Of a stretch of 64,000 nucleotides of DNA, positions 33,033 to 44,061 are shown piece by piece. This stretch comes from Rosellinia necatrix. Taxonomy: Eukaryota > Ascomycota > Sordariomycetes > Xylariales > Xylariaceae. Numbering within the stretch: the stretch's first letter is position 1; each line of letters opens with the position of its first letter. Location of the stretch: assembly GCA_021209875.1 (NCBI GenBank), contig JAGYVD010000005.1, positions 992,001-1,056,000 of the forward strand, in the 5' to 3' direction. Both the position numbers and the translations under genes were made by a program. The notes below the pieces were generated by a model. The model made no database searches. It was not told where the DNA came from and worked only from the letters and a program-made list of their open reading frames with translations.

Positions 33033-34468
33033 ATGCCTGCCAAACAAAAGCAGCCGGTCTACGTGCTCGGCGTGGGCATGACCAAGTTCATCAAGCCCCG
33101 CGGCAAGGTGGATTACACGGAGCTCGGTTTCGAGGCCGGTGTGAAGGCTATGCTCGATGCACAAATCAACTATGACGATGTAGAACAGGGCATCGCCTGC
33201 TACTGCTACGGTGACTCGACATGCGGTCAGCGTGTCTTTTACCAGTTCGGCATGACGCAGATCCCCATCGTCAATGTCAACAACAACTGCTCGACCGGAT
33301 CGACCGGTCTTGCCATGGCCCGAAGCACCATCGCCTACGGCGGAGCCGACTGTATTCTGGTCGTCGGTTTCGAGAAGATGATGCCGGGTAGTCTCCAGAG
33401 CTTCTTCAACGACCGCGAAAACCCTACCGGGACGACGGCCATGATGATGGCCGAGACTCGGGGCGTCACCAATGCGCCTGGCGCTGCTCAGATGTTCGGA
33501 AACGCCGGCAGAGAATACATGGAGAAGTAAGTCTCCCCGATTTCGTTCTCTACCCCCGCACAGTGATGCTTATAATAGCCCTCAGGTACGGTGCCAAGAT
33601 GGAGGACTTCGCGGAAATTGGTCGCATCAACCATGAGCACTCAACCCGCAATCCTTACTCCCAGTTTCAAGATGTTTATACTCTAGAACAGATCATGAAG
33701 GCCCCTATGATTCACGAGCCCCTGACCAAGCTGCAGTGTTGTCCCACGTCAGACGGCGGTGCCGCTGCCGTTCTAGTATCGCAGGACTTCCTTGATGCAC
33801 GACCGCACCTCAAGGACCAGGCCATCCTCATTGCTGGTCAGTGCCTCGCGACCGATGCCCCCAGTCTGTTCTCCAAGAGCGCCATTGACTTGATGGGCAT
33901 CGATATGACCAAGCATGCCACAAAGGTCGCCATGGGGGAGGCAAAGATTACAGCAAACGATGTCCAGGTATGCGAGTTGCATGACTGCTTCTCGGCCAAC
34001 GAGATGATCGTCATCGATGCCCTCGGTTTGTCCGAGCCCGGGAAGGCACACGAGCTAGTACGCAGCGGCGGCATCACGTACGGCGGCAAAGTCGTCGTCA
34101 ACCCCTCGGGCGGCCTGATCTCCAAGGGTCACCCCCTTGGTGCCACTGGTATCGCTCAGTGCGCCGAGCTGGTCTGGCATCTGCGAGGCTGGGCAAACAA
34201 CCGCAACGTGCCAAATACCAAGTATGCGCTGCAGCACAACCTAGGCCTCGGTGGCGCTGTCGTCGTTACGGTATACTCCCGTCCCGATCGCAGCGTGGCC
34301 CCCAAAGTGGACAACGCCACCGTCGGAAAGAAAAACAAGCTTGGCTACAACCCCGCAGTCGAGGCCAAGGGCTTCACGGCAGAGCAGTGCAAGTCGGTCC
34401 TCAGCAAGACAAAGACAAGCGCTTGGGCATTACAAGATACGGAAAAGAAGGTTGAGGCCCGATTCTGA
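33033..34468 (+). CDS. SCP-X-type peroxisomal 3-ketoacyl-CoA thiolase
   Basis: Two exons (33033-33526 and 33586-34468) encode 458 residues; the 59-nt intron is GTAAGT...TCAG. Thiolase fold with nucleophile Cys86 in NNNCSTGSTG, a C-terminal 'CELHDCFSANE' block and GHPLGATG with the catalytic histidine. The sequence matches the thiolase domain of sterol carrier protein X rather than the classical thiolases; no SCP2 domain follows, and the remaining 60 residues are a short extension. The C-terminus ARF resembles a type 1 peroxisomal signal of the (S/A)(K/R)(L/M/F) kind. Predicted role is thiolytic cleavage of 3-ketoacyl-CoA, probably branched or sterol side-chain substrates. Divergent from SEC18. 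Confidence 0.92.
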
Positions 34469-37400
34469 GCGTAGTAATACCCGGCAGAGCCCTCAACCGG
34501 CTTAGTGGTGGTGAAGGGGAGGACAGTGGCGAATATATTAATGCATCAATTCACTCACGGTCGCTATTATAAATTAAAACTGAATGAATCAAAGCCTGGT
34601 TGTGCTACACGTCACACCTATATTCCACTCTTATGCTTGTTCGATCAGCTTTCTGTTGCCCTTAGGCTCACCCAATCACTAATCTGGCAAACGCTCCTGA
34701 CCTACATATTCCGTGGCCCAGCGTAGAAGAGATCAAATCACAGTCTCGGCCATGATCGATCCGCTTTCCGTTTTGCCCTAGGCAGATGCGCTACTTGGTC
34801 CCGTCAACGATTTCGCAAAACCAAAACGAACAGGGCCTGTAGGTGAATGCCGGTGATTGCATAAAGAGAACCTGCGAGTCTTCTTTTTGATATACATTAT
34901 TAGTTATACTAAACACATCTCCGGTCATCATCAATATGGATGCGCTAAATGAATGTTCTAAACAAATGCTGCTCGATTGGTTTCCGAAGCTGAGGTTACA
35001 ACTCATTTCCAACGACAAACAACCTCAGAAGTTGCACCGTCCCGATAAAAGTAGACTCTAAGCAAATCAGGGTGTCTAAAATGGCTTTGGACTTTCTGTG
35101 ACGGAAAAACGGAACCGTTAATCCACTTGCAATTATGTTTGTATATATACGCGTACTACTCTGTGACACTTTCTTTAAGCTGTAACTTTCATTTTAAACC
35201 AACAAATTGTATTGGCATACGACCGCTACCTAGCAAGGTCACTTTACCTCTCATTGATGCCAAACATATAAACCTTAGGGGGCGCGGAGACATATACGAG
35301 ATGAAGATACACCCTGGGTATCATACATTCGAGCCAGGAGAGCGTGGAAGTAAAGGTGTGTGAGACTACTTTGCCTCGAGGTGCCGCTAGAGTCCGACCA
35401 CCACAACAATGAAACCGAGTGCCCACGGAACACCAGGGCAACGCTATACGACGACGCTACCAAAAGTAGAACGTTATCAAGCCGAGCACTTATCAGTTTG
35501 CACTCATTTATATACTGTACCGTGACACAGAGTCCATCACGTGGTCCCCCTCCCCAGGAGGCGGACGCTTGCCACGAAATCCAGACAACTCAGACATCGG
35601 AACAGTGAGATGACGAGTCCAGCTGATTCATTCTACGAGCTTATTGATGAACGGTGCCGCAATACCGAGTTTTCGTACACTAGAATTAAGTCTGCGCATC
35701 TTGTCCCTTTAAGAAGATTTAGTTATAACTAATATTAGATAAGTATTTCAAAAAACCTCCTAAAGATGTCGGCACATTGTGATTCCCTCCGGCATTTCCC
35801 GGCAATTATTCAGGAATAGATGCTCATTATCGAGTCGCTTGAGCCTAGGAAGGCGAATGATCGCTGCATTATTCATCTTGTGCCGGGTTCTCTGGGCAAA
35901 TATATGAACGAAGATCTTGGCGGCTTGCAGGCCGAATAATCTGCATGGAACTAAGCCACACAAGAGAATGAAATCTAGTGCAACGCGTTGTATAGACTTG
36001 ATACTAACTAAGCTAATTCATTCCCAACATTCTAACGCGGAAACGTGGCGATTAAATCCGTTTATAGCTTTGATGAGTCAAGCCGTATGTATAACCTTTG
36101 GGGTACAGCACAGCCATCGATCTTCAGACTCGGTCATTAGCTGAGCAAACACATCTAAGGCGGGGGTCGTCATATAATAATAAAATAGAGTGAATTTGTC
36201 CCGTTTCAGATTCGAGACAGGTATGAATAAAATAAAGGGTTAGTTAGTTAGCTATCCCCGGGTAATATAAGCGATACTCGACACGTGCGGCGAGTTCAAA
36301 GCTATAAATAAATAAACGATATTATATCATGGAATTTCAGGGTCGGAAGAGTGCATTGAATGAACAACACCGAGAACGAGACGCGGCATGGTAATCTTCC
36401 GGTCCGTCTCATGAATCCTCCGAGCCGCGCCCATTGACAGCTCGCATGAATGCCGATCAGGGCGGTTGAGGCGCAAGATGCGCTGCCACCCGCCACCATT
36501 TTACACGTCGCATTTTACCGCGCTTTGTTGTCCGTCGATCGTAGTTTAGGTGTGCCACGCGACGACGACGAGGGACACGGGTCCCGCTTCTCGCTCCTCG
36601 AGCCGTTTTTGAAGACGGCCAATCCTACTGCTATATCCACCGGTGGTCATTCATCAGGAGGGGATAGAGAATCAAATTATACCACCTCATCAAATAGCCC
36701 CCGAACTCTCCATACCATGGTCAACGATGGCCACGGGAGGTCTTCCGTACGAATTAGCCTGAATGAGCACCGCGTTTCCGCCGCGCACATCTCAACCACG
36801 CGCAGTCCGCACGTATCAACTCCCCCACCACCACCACCCATCCCCGTCTCATTCGAAGTCCGTACAATGGATGGCGCATCGCATCGCATCGCATCGCCGG
36901 CGGGTGCGTAGCATTCGCCAATGGCCAAAGGATGGGGGGCGGCAGCGGGCACACAGCGACAAATTCCATCCCCATCCCCATCCCTGGAGATCACCCAGCC
37001 TGTCTCAAAGATCGGGATAAACGTCGAACGTCGCGCATCCCGAGAATGAGCAGAGCACGCGCGCGGGACGCTTCCGAACCGGGAGAAGAACAGCAAACTT
37101 CCCCTCTCTTTCTCTCTCCCCCCCTCTCTCTCTCTCTCAAAGTATATCATCATCGATCGCGACCCACCCAGACGCCTATTCCTCCGAGTTTTCCCATTCC
37201 TAACCCGACCCTGAAAATTTTTGACTCTCTCTTTTGCACGCGCGCGCGCGCGTGTATCTCCAAAGAGGGACGTTCCCACGTGGCGCTTTACGAAACCCTC
37301 ATAAAATACCCTAAGTAAAAACGGGAAAAAGACCCCGATCTCGAAGCGACTGCTCTGGGCAGGAGCTTAGCTTCTTTCTCCCCCCGGGTGGGGAGCAAAG

Positions 37401-37503
37401 TTTTTTTTTTTTTGCGACCGATATCTGCCTGGCCTTGGGGAGGGGGAAGGGGGACGGGGGGCTATTATTAGATCAGAGAGGACGTGGATCGGAGAAGAAA
37501 GAC
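34469..37503. other. 3-kb region without a supported gene
   Basis: AT-rich in its first half, GC- and repeat-rich in its last kilobase (CT tract near 37100-37140, alternating GC run near 37239-37253, C/G homopolymers near 37380-37450). A minus-strand fragment at 35760-35963 (with LPRLKRLDNEHLFLNN) reads like the end of a protein with leucine-rich spacing, but has no start and no continuation, so it may be a gene relic. No transposon ends seen. Confidence 0.45.
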
Positions 37504-38990
37504 ATGGACGCGGCGCTCGCGGCGCCCGACTCGCGCGGGGCCGCCCTGCTGGCCGTCTCCGTCACGACGGTGGTCATCGCGCTGTGCACGTGTGTCCTGC
37601 GATACTGGGTGCGGTCGCGGATCAGCCGGACGATAGGGTGGGAGGACTATTTCGTCGGCGGCGCCATGGTTCGTAGTTATTTTTTTTATTACGCCTATAC
37701 AAACTACCCCTTTCCTCCCCTTATCCATCTTTACCGTTCCTCTCTTTCCAGAGAGGGAACAAAAAAAAAAAAGTACTAAGAAGGGAAGTACGAACCAGTT
37801 ACTGGGCGTGATAGGCGTGAGTTTCGCCATCGTCGAGGGCGCGAGCCAGGACGGCGGCGACCTGCAGAGCGCGCGGCAGTTCGACTACCTGGCGCAGCCG
37901 TGGCTCGGCATGGGCTCGACGCTGAGCAAGGTGTCGGTCTGCCTCCTCGTGCGCCGGCTCGTGGCCCGCGTGCGGCCCTGGCGGGCGGCCCTGGCCGTCC
38001 AGGTCCTCCTCCTGCTCGTCGTCAACCTCGCCTACGCCGTCGCCACGCTGCTGCAGTGCCGCCCGCTGGAGAAGCTGTGGAAGCCCGACGTCCCCGGCAC
38101 CTGCTGGGGCTTGGGCGTTCGGCAGGGCATAGGCTATTTCCCAAGGTGGTATGTCAAAAAAAAAGTTTTTTTTTTTTTTTTTCCAAAAAGGGGGGGATGG
38201 CGGTGTTTTGTGGTTGGTGTCAATTGCTGATTCACGAGACGGGCTAGCTTTCGATGTCTTTACGCAGTTATTCGTCACGATGTTCCCCATAATGATCATC
38301 CAGGACTTAGGCATCCCGCGAAACGTGCGGTGGCCGTTCTATTTACTTTCAATTACGAGCGTCGTGTGAGTCTTCAGGAGAACAAAGGAGCGAAACTGCA
38401 GCGAGACTAACCAAGCCCCACAGTATTGCCATGCTGTGTGTCTTGAGGACGTACAACATTTCCCTGATACGGCTAAACGAGGGACGCATGTTCGAGATTA
38501 TAACGACAATCCTAGCTGTGTGAGGGTTTGCCCTTTCTCTGCGAATTCGCGTTACTCCTACTAATGACGGACCTCACAATCCAGGCTTGAGCAGAATCTG
38601 AACATCATAGCCGCAAACATTCTCCCAATATCGTCATTATGCTCGAGGAATATCCGCCCCATAAGCCAGGCGCTTGATGAAGCGACGAGTGTGAGAGAGA
38701 TTGATACGGCGTCGATAATATCGAAGAGATCCAGATCCCAGAGGAGCAGAGCCGAAGGACGACGGAGTGATGGATCGAACACAACGGCGGAGGGGATGCG
38801 GGGGCCAAGCTTCGAGAGCGCGTCGTCCGTACGTGAAGTCCCTACTTCTGCGGGCGCGTGGCCCCTAGGGATCATCAAAACCGTGAGCGTTGAGATCGTC
38901 GAAGAGGACGCTACCGATGTTGCACGAAACCCAAACGGGGGCGGTCGTAGTGCAAGCGCACAGGAAAATTGGGACAGTCAGCATCCGTGA
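37504..38990 (+). CDS. Fungal rhodopsin-like integral membrane protein, frame conflict at one junction
   Basis: Five exons: 37504-37668, 37799 to about 38145, about 38248-38365, 38424-38519, 38585-38990. Introns at 37669-37798, 38366-38423 (GACTAAC branch) and 38520-38584 splice in frame. Seven-helix layout of the fungal 'rhodopsin domain' family: 'TIGWEDYFV' after helix 1, 'GMGSTLSKVSVCLLVRRL' in the middle, a conserved 'C..LE.LW.PDVPGTC' loop and 'MFPIMIIQDLGIPR' near helix 6, then a basic Ser-rich cytosolic tail. At the second junction both good donors (38146, 38149) leave phase 2, while the acceptor at 38247 needs phase 1, so one base does not fit. Either a one-base change/sequence error near 38250 or an unrecognised splice site. 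Role unknown. Confidence 0.7.
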
Positions 38991-39390
38991 GGTGTTGGCT
39001 ATCGGGATGGATGGGGGGTTTTTGGTACTGTTAAAAGTTATAGGTTGTATTAGGTATAGCCAGGCGAAGCGGCGTGTTATTGATTCTGAGCCCCCATGTC
39101 TGTCCTCCATCGTTAATATAACCTGGTCAAGGCTTTGGCCTCGGTTTGTAGAGTATCAGCAGGCGATGTTATTATACGAAAGGGGGGCGCAATAGCTCTT
39201 GGCTCAGACGCGGAGATTCATCGGGTTTGTAGGGCATAATAATATTCATCACATCTCCCTCCGAAAAGATAAACTTCCTAAAACGAGTTTCATATTAGTA
39301 GTCATCCACAGCATCTTCCGGTCCTAACATACCACATCAATAGGTAGTGTAAAAATACCAAGTGTATTATTGAGCCTAAAGAATTGCTAC
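38991..39390. other. Intergenic between convergent genes
   Basis: 3' flanks of the rhodopsin-like and arrestin-like genes. No further feature. Confidence 0.5.
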
Positions 39391-40683
39391 TTAAGGCTTT
39401 TTTGGCGTTTCTTCGTACGGAGGTAGAAACTCGTACGGCGGTAGCTTAGATTCCTTAGTTTCTCCACCAGAGACCTGTGAAGACGGCCCTGCTGCAGCAG
39501 GTGCTGATAGGTCCCCAGTTTCAAGCGGCGGGTGGACCATGACTCTATTCTCTCTGTCAATATGCTTGACCTTATCCGTGATCTCAAACGCAAATAAAAT
39601 CTTGAGGGTATAGGCCTGTGATATATTGTATGTCGCAAAGGATGAGGATAATGTGCCTATCTTCTCACTCCCAAGAGCTTCCGTGTTGATAAATTTAGTA
39701 TTATCGTTGGCTTTAGAGAAGGGGTCGTTATTGTCTATGACACCAACCGTGGCGTGGACCGTGTAATTTCCCTCGGATTCTGGACACCTGAAGATTGATC
39801 TTCGTGCCCGAACTTGTGTGTGAGCTTTGATTTCTACGCGGAAATTCTTCAGGCGGATTTCGGGAACTAGTGTCGCCGTACACTCGCGTTCACGGGGTTT
39901 GATATGAACTTCAAAGCATGCGGGCTGCCCGAGATAGATATCCTGAGGCACGAAGCAGACCCAGTCAAAGGCATATGCAGGAAAGTTTGTTGCGCCGAAG
40001 AGGGCTTTGGTCTTTTCTTTAAATCCAGACGGGCGGTCTGACTCTGGCAAGAGTAGCTCGTTTCTCACCGAAATGTAGCCACGCCAATCGTGGGGTCTGC
40101 TGTCCGCCATCTGAGTCGTCTTTGGGCGCTCGTAGTGAACCACGGGTTCCAGATACTTGGTTGGCTTATTCACGTGCACCTGTATTTGAGGCATGACAAC
40201 GTCAACGCCAACACGGTACTCGACAAAGGCTTCATATCTGTGGGCAAAGCCGTGATAGGAGTTTTGAAAGCTCGGAGGCAGCGGCTGGTTCCGACGGCAT
40301 ATGTATTTGGAGTCCTGGTCGATGAATTCATCAACGGCCGTAGCATCGGTGAACTCGGGGAAGGTGAGACTGAAGGGGAGGATGGCGGCGTCCCTCGGCT
40401 GCGCCCTGAAGGAGTCATCGTACACGAGAACCCTGCGAGAAAATAGGGGCGCCCGTCCGCGGTAAATGCTGGTGGATTGGCCATTGCTTTTCCAGATTTT
40501 TGTCTTCGCGCGTCCGTGAAGGGTGACGAAGACGCTGAGGTGTCCGAAAAGCTCAGCGCCCGCATTCCCCTGGCCGGGGGAGTAAGTGATGTTGACATGC
40601 CCCCGGACCGGATCGCGGTTACCGCAGTGGATCTTCCCGGGCTCGTCGAGGACGACCTTTGTATGAAGCGTGCCGACCGACAT
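39391..40683 (-). CDS. Arrestin-like (alpha-arrestin) adaptor
   Basis: A single exon of 430 residues from the first ATG at 40683; the frame is open nine codons further but without ATG. N-terminal arrestin fold: 'GTLHTKVVLDEPGKIHCGNRDPVRGHVNI' strand pattern, 'LFGHLSVFVTLHGRAKTKIW' and 'LPFSLTFPEF', which match Arrestin_N (PF00339) proteins of fungi. A C-terminal arrestin-like half follows. The last 20 residues hold two LPPY motifs (KLPPYEFLPPYEE), variants of the PY motif bound by WW domains of Nedd4/Rsp5-type ubiquitin ligases. Predicted to recruit a ubiquitin ligase to plasma-membrane transporters for endocytosis; the cargo is unknown. Confidence 0.85.
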   Translation of the reverse strand: MSVGTLHTKVVLDEPGKIHCGNRDPVRGHVNITYSPGQGNAGAELFGHLSVFVTLHGRAKTKIWKSNGQSTSIYRGRAPLFSRRVLVYDDSFRAQPRDAAILPFSLTFPEFTDATAVDEFIDQDSKYICRRNQPLPPSFQNSYHGFAHRYEAFVEYRVGVDVVMPQIQVHVNKPTKYLEPVVHYERPKTTQMADSRPHDWRGYISVRNELLLPESDRPSGFKEKTKALFGATNFPAYAFDWVCFVPQDIYLGQPACFEVHIKPRERECTATLVPEIRLKNFRVEIKAHTQVRARRSIFRCPESEGNYTVHATVGVIDNNDPFSKANDNTKFINTEALGSEKIGTLSSSFATYNISQAYTLKILFAFEITDKVKHIDRENRVMVHPPLETGDLSAPAAAGPSSQVSGGETKESKLPPYEFLPPYEETPKKP

Positions 40684-41353
40684 TACTAGGATGGATTCTT
40701 CAGGCGCCACGCCAGCTAGCTAGCCAGTAGGGAGTTTGAACTGACAGAGAGTGTGAACTGCTCGATGGACGAGTATGACTTGTACGCACTGGTGTGTTGA
40801 TGTTGTAGGCAGGGGGCAGGGGGGGGGGGGATGTCACTTCGTGCTATCTGGAATCCTCAATGTATATAAATGCTTCCCATTAGGCGCGTCATATGGCCCC
40901 CTTGGCTCACAGCCCTGACTTACAGCCCAGTGACGATCCTTCTGTACCTGTGGCGTGGCTGAGGCTGTGTAAAAGGGCAGATTGGTTGTGCGAGCATTTA
41001 GCTGCTCGGATAGTAAAGTACCTGAAGCTACAAACAAAACAAAATGAGTCGTATTAAATTCCGAATAGGAGCGTAGGGGAAAGAAGACGTTAACGGTTAA
41101 CGGCCTGGCGAGAATCGTCGTTTCACTGTGTACCATGTAGTTAGTGGTTACCTATGGGTACATAGTAGAAAGCGCTAGTGCTTGGGTTACAGTGACGCTC
41201 TTGGTCTAGATTTTAATGGTTTGATACAGGCCGATGCGGACTGACGTAATTAAGCATCGAGCGAGCAGGGTGTAATAATTTACAAACTGCGTAGAGGTAG
41301 GCCAAGTAACACCCTCTATACCCTCCAGATACCTTTAGGTACCGATGTTATGT

Positions 41354-41363
41354 TACCTAGGTA
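41354..41363. promoter_or_regulatory. Palindromic decamer TACCTAGGTA, copy 5
   Basis: Exact copy about 180 bp from the 3' end of the tRNA gene. Confidence 0.4.
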
Positions 41364-41527
41364 TGTTACCTATTTTCACGGAATGACCTCTCCGCAGCAG
41401 TGCCGCCCCCATCCTACATCGAACCACCCCCAGCGCCCTTGTCTGTTAGTTAAGTAACTAACTACTTACTTACCCAATACCCAATTAAACTCATTGAACC
41501 CTATCGGCCTGGCTCTTTGCTTGCTGC

Positions 41528-41533
41528 AAAAAA
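41528..41533 (-). terminator. Pol III T6 terminator of tRNA-Phe
   Basis: Six consecutive T on the minus strand, 7 nt after the discriminator base. Confidence 0.8.
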
Positions 41534-41540
41534 GAAGTGA

Positions 41541-41685
41541 TGCGGTGAGTGCGGATTGAACGCACGACCTACAGATTAATGATGAAGTTTCGCTTCAGTC
41601 TTGAGGACGAGTTAGTCAAGTGCGCTTGCTGACGAGTGGAGATGGGACAAATTACCTGTCGCTCTCCCAACTGAGCTATCCCCGC
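41541..41685 (-). tRNA. tRNA-Phe(GAA) with canonical 16-nt intron plus an extra 56-nt intron-like insertion
   Basis: Removing two segments leaves a 73-nt tRNA: acceptor GCGGGGA/TCACCGC (one G5-A68 mismatch), D arm GCTC/GAGC, anticodon stem ACAGA/TCTGT, loop CTGAAGA (anticodon GAA), variable AGGTC, T arm GTGCG-TTCAATC-CGCAC, discriminator A. Segment 1 (41577-41592, 16 nt) sits between positions 37 and 38, the canonical tRNA intron site, and contains CTTCA, able to pair with the anticodon. Segment 2 (41600-41655, 56 nt) splits the anticodon stem between positions 30 and 31, a non-canonical place. It starts GTAATT, ends CAAG and has GACTAAC 12 nt before its end, like the spliceosomal introns of this genome. 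A box and B box are intact and a T6 terminator follows. It could also be a disrupted pseudogene. Confidence 0.8.
41600..41655 (-). other. Spliceosomal-type intron-like insertion in the tRNA anticodon stem
   Basis: 56 nt, GT...AG ends, branch motif CTAAC at plus-strand 41611-41615. Its removal restores a perfect five-pair anticodon stem and a standard seven-nt loop. Boundaries are ambiguous by one G. Confidence 0.7.
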
Positions 41686-42267
41686 TGGTGGCCGGAGACC
41701 AAACTAAAGCTGTTCATGGCCGGCGGCCGGACCGGATGGGTCATCACTCATCTCCCCGGCGTTAGATACGTAGATCTACGGTCCAGACCCGACCCGAGCG
41801 GGAGGAAACACCCAACAATGTCCAACCACTCACCAGACGAGAGGTGATTTATTGAAGCGTAATAGTAGTTACTCGGTAAGTAACTCTCTCACCCTGGTCA
41901 CCTCGACATGCAGCCTAATCAGCGGTGATCTCCCTTCCCCCCCCCCCCCTGCCCCCCAAACTCCTCCTTCCCCTCACCGCGTCCCATTAGCCTATGAGAG
42001 CAGCCCTTGCCTCTGCAGACAACGGGACACGCACCGCACGACTATGCAGGTGACCAGTAGGCACGCATCGTGCGACAGATAACGAAAGAGACCGACCGTA
42101 TAAGATGACCCCTCGGTTCCCGTCCGGGTACGGGACCTTTTCCACCGCCCCCCGAGAGCTTCACTACCGGCACAGAGGGTGTCGTCGGTGCTGATGCACA
42201 TCAGTCTACATCACGGACAACCTCGAGCGGTTCAAGTGCGGCAACGGCAACAGCAACGGCAACGGCA
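41686..42267. other. Intergenic, promoter of sugar transporter
   Basis: 582 bp upstream of the transporter start, with a C-rich tract near 41938-41955 and short CAACGG repeats just before the start codon. No gene seen. Confidence 0.5.
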
Positions 42268-44061
42268 ATGGTGAAGAAGCAGGATCTCGGCAAGGCGTCG
42301 GTGGACGCCGAGCGGCCGGACTCCCAGGCGCTCGGCGAGGCCGTCGAGCGGGAACGCTCCCTGGCGTTCTGGGACGCCGTCAAGCTGTACCCGGCGGCGG
42401 TGGGCTGGTCGGCCTTCGTGTCGATCGGCGTCATCATGCTGGCCTTCGACCCGCAGATCGTCGGGAACATGTTCGCCATCCCGCAGTTCAAGAAAGACTT
42501 CGGCGTCGAGCATCCCAACGGAGAGGTATCAATTATTTTTGAAATCATCTTGCTCTCCCTCTCCCTCTTCCCCCCAACCCCCATTCCCCATCCCCCTTGG
42601 CAAATCTCGACAACATTGACCGGGAGGCGAAAAAAAAAAAAAAAAAAATAATAATAATAAATAATAAAAAAATTCGGTACTGATTCGCAGGAACTACGCA
42701 GTTCGTCATCCCGGCGAGGTGGCAGACCGGTCTGTCGCTGGGGAACCCCCTCGGGCAGGTGGTGGGCGCGCTGTTCTCGGCGTACCCGATGGAGCGGTTC
42801 GGGCGGAGGTGGACCTTCTTCGCGTGCGTCGCCCTCACGGCCGGGCTCGTGTTCGTCCAGTTCTTCGCCCGCTCGCTCGAGGCCCTGCTCGTCGGGGAGC
42901 TGCTGGGGGGCCTCGTCCTGGGCTGCTTCGTCGTCATCGGGCCGACGTACGCCTCCGAGGTCTGCCCCGTGGCCCTCCGCGGCTACCTGACCTCGTACAC
43001 GAACCTGTGCTTCGTCACCGGGCAGCTGCTCGCCAACGGCGTCACCGCCGGCACGGCGACCCTGAGGAACCACTGGGCCTACAGCGTCCCCTTTGCCCTG
43101 CAGTGGTTCTGGATCCTGGTCATCCTGCCGGGTGTCTTCTTCATCCCGGAGAGCCCGTGGTGGCTGGTGCGGAAGGGCCGGTACGAAGAAGCTCGGGATT
43201 CGCTGCGGCGGCTTGCGTCCGAGAAGGTGGACGTCGATGCGGCGCTCGCCATCATCGCCGAGACTGACCGACTTGAACTGGAGATGGAGGCGGGGAGCAC
43301 CTATTTGGATACCATCAAGGGCGTCAATCGACGCCGCACCGAGATCTCTACAGGCGTTTATACTACGCAGGTCTTGTCGGGCGTCTATCTTATCAGCTAC
43401 GGGACATACTTCTTCCAGCAGGCAGGCGTGGGTGAGCAAGATGCATTTTATCTGGGCATCGGCTTTCTCGGTGAGTCTCGGGCGGCCCCCAACTCTCCGA
43501 TGACGCTAACAAGGTATAGCTGTGGGCTGGGTTGCAACTGTCATTTCATGGTACTTGATGGGACTATTCGGGCGGCGTCGTATCTTCAACGTCGGACTCT
43601 CGGTCTGCGTGATCCTGATGTTCATCATCGGCATTTTAGATACTATTCCCGGCCGGCCATCCGGTGTTGCGTGGGCGGAGAGTTCTCTTATGTTGGTTTG
43701 GAACGGGGTTTATGATCTATCTATCGGCCCTATTACCTTCGTCGTTCTCTCTGAATGCTCTGCGACTCGTGTGCGATCGAAGACGATCGCTGTCGCGACC
43801 GCCGGACAGGCGGTAGTAGGCATAGTCATGACAGTCGCAATTCCTTATATGATCAACCCCGACGAGGCCAACTTACAAGGCAAACTCGGGTACTACTTTG
43901 GAGGGTTGGGTACGCTGTGCCTCATCTGGTCCTACTATAGAGTGCCAGAAACGAAAGGTAGGACGTATGAGGAGCTAGATATGCTCTTTGATAGAAAGGT
44001 GCCAGCGCGGCAGTTCAAGGGCTATCAACTGGAAGGCAGCCATGTGGAAACAAGAGATTGA
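42268..44061 (+). CDS. MFS sugar transporter, alpha-glucoside/maltose permease type
   Basis: Three exons (42268-42525, 42702-43470, 43520-44061) encode 522 residues. Introns are 42526-42701 (GTATCA...GCAG, with an A/T-rich tract) and 43471-43519 (GTGAGT, GCTAAC branch, ATAG). Sugar-porter signatures: 'ERFGRRWTF' after helix 2, PESPWWLVRKGR at the central loop, 'FGRRRIF' in the second half and PETKGRTYEELD after the last helix. The WQTGLSLGNPLGQ block in the first half and the double-Trp PESPWW motif point to H+-coupled alpha-glucoside (maltose-type) permeases. Predicted plasma-membrane uptake of disaccharides; substrate not proven. Confidence 0.9.

Larger units (their letters stand above)
40684..41540. 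other. Intergenic, arrestin promoter and tRNA 3' flank
   Basis: Includes a TACCTAGGTA copy at 41354-41363 and the six-T Pol III terminator of the tRNA gene (A run on the plus strand, 41528-41533). The open frame at 40834-41136 (minus) has no features. Confidence 0.5.

Noticed and set aside
36450..37318. Plus- and minus-strand frames near the CT and GC repeats
   Set aside because: Low-complexity Pro/Ser/Arg translations driven by simple repeats, no start context or motif.
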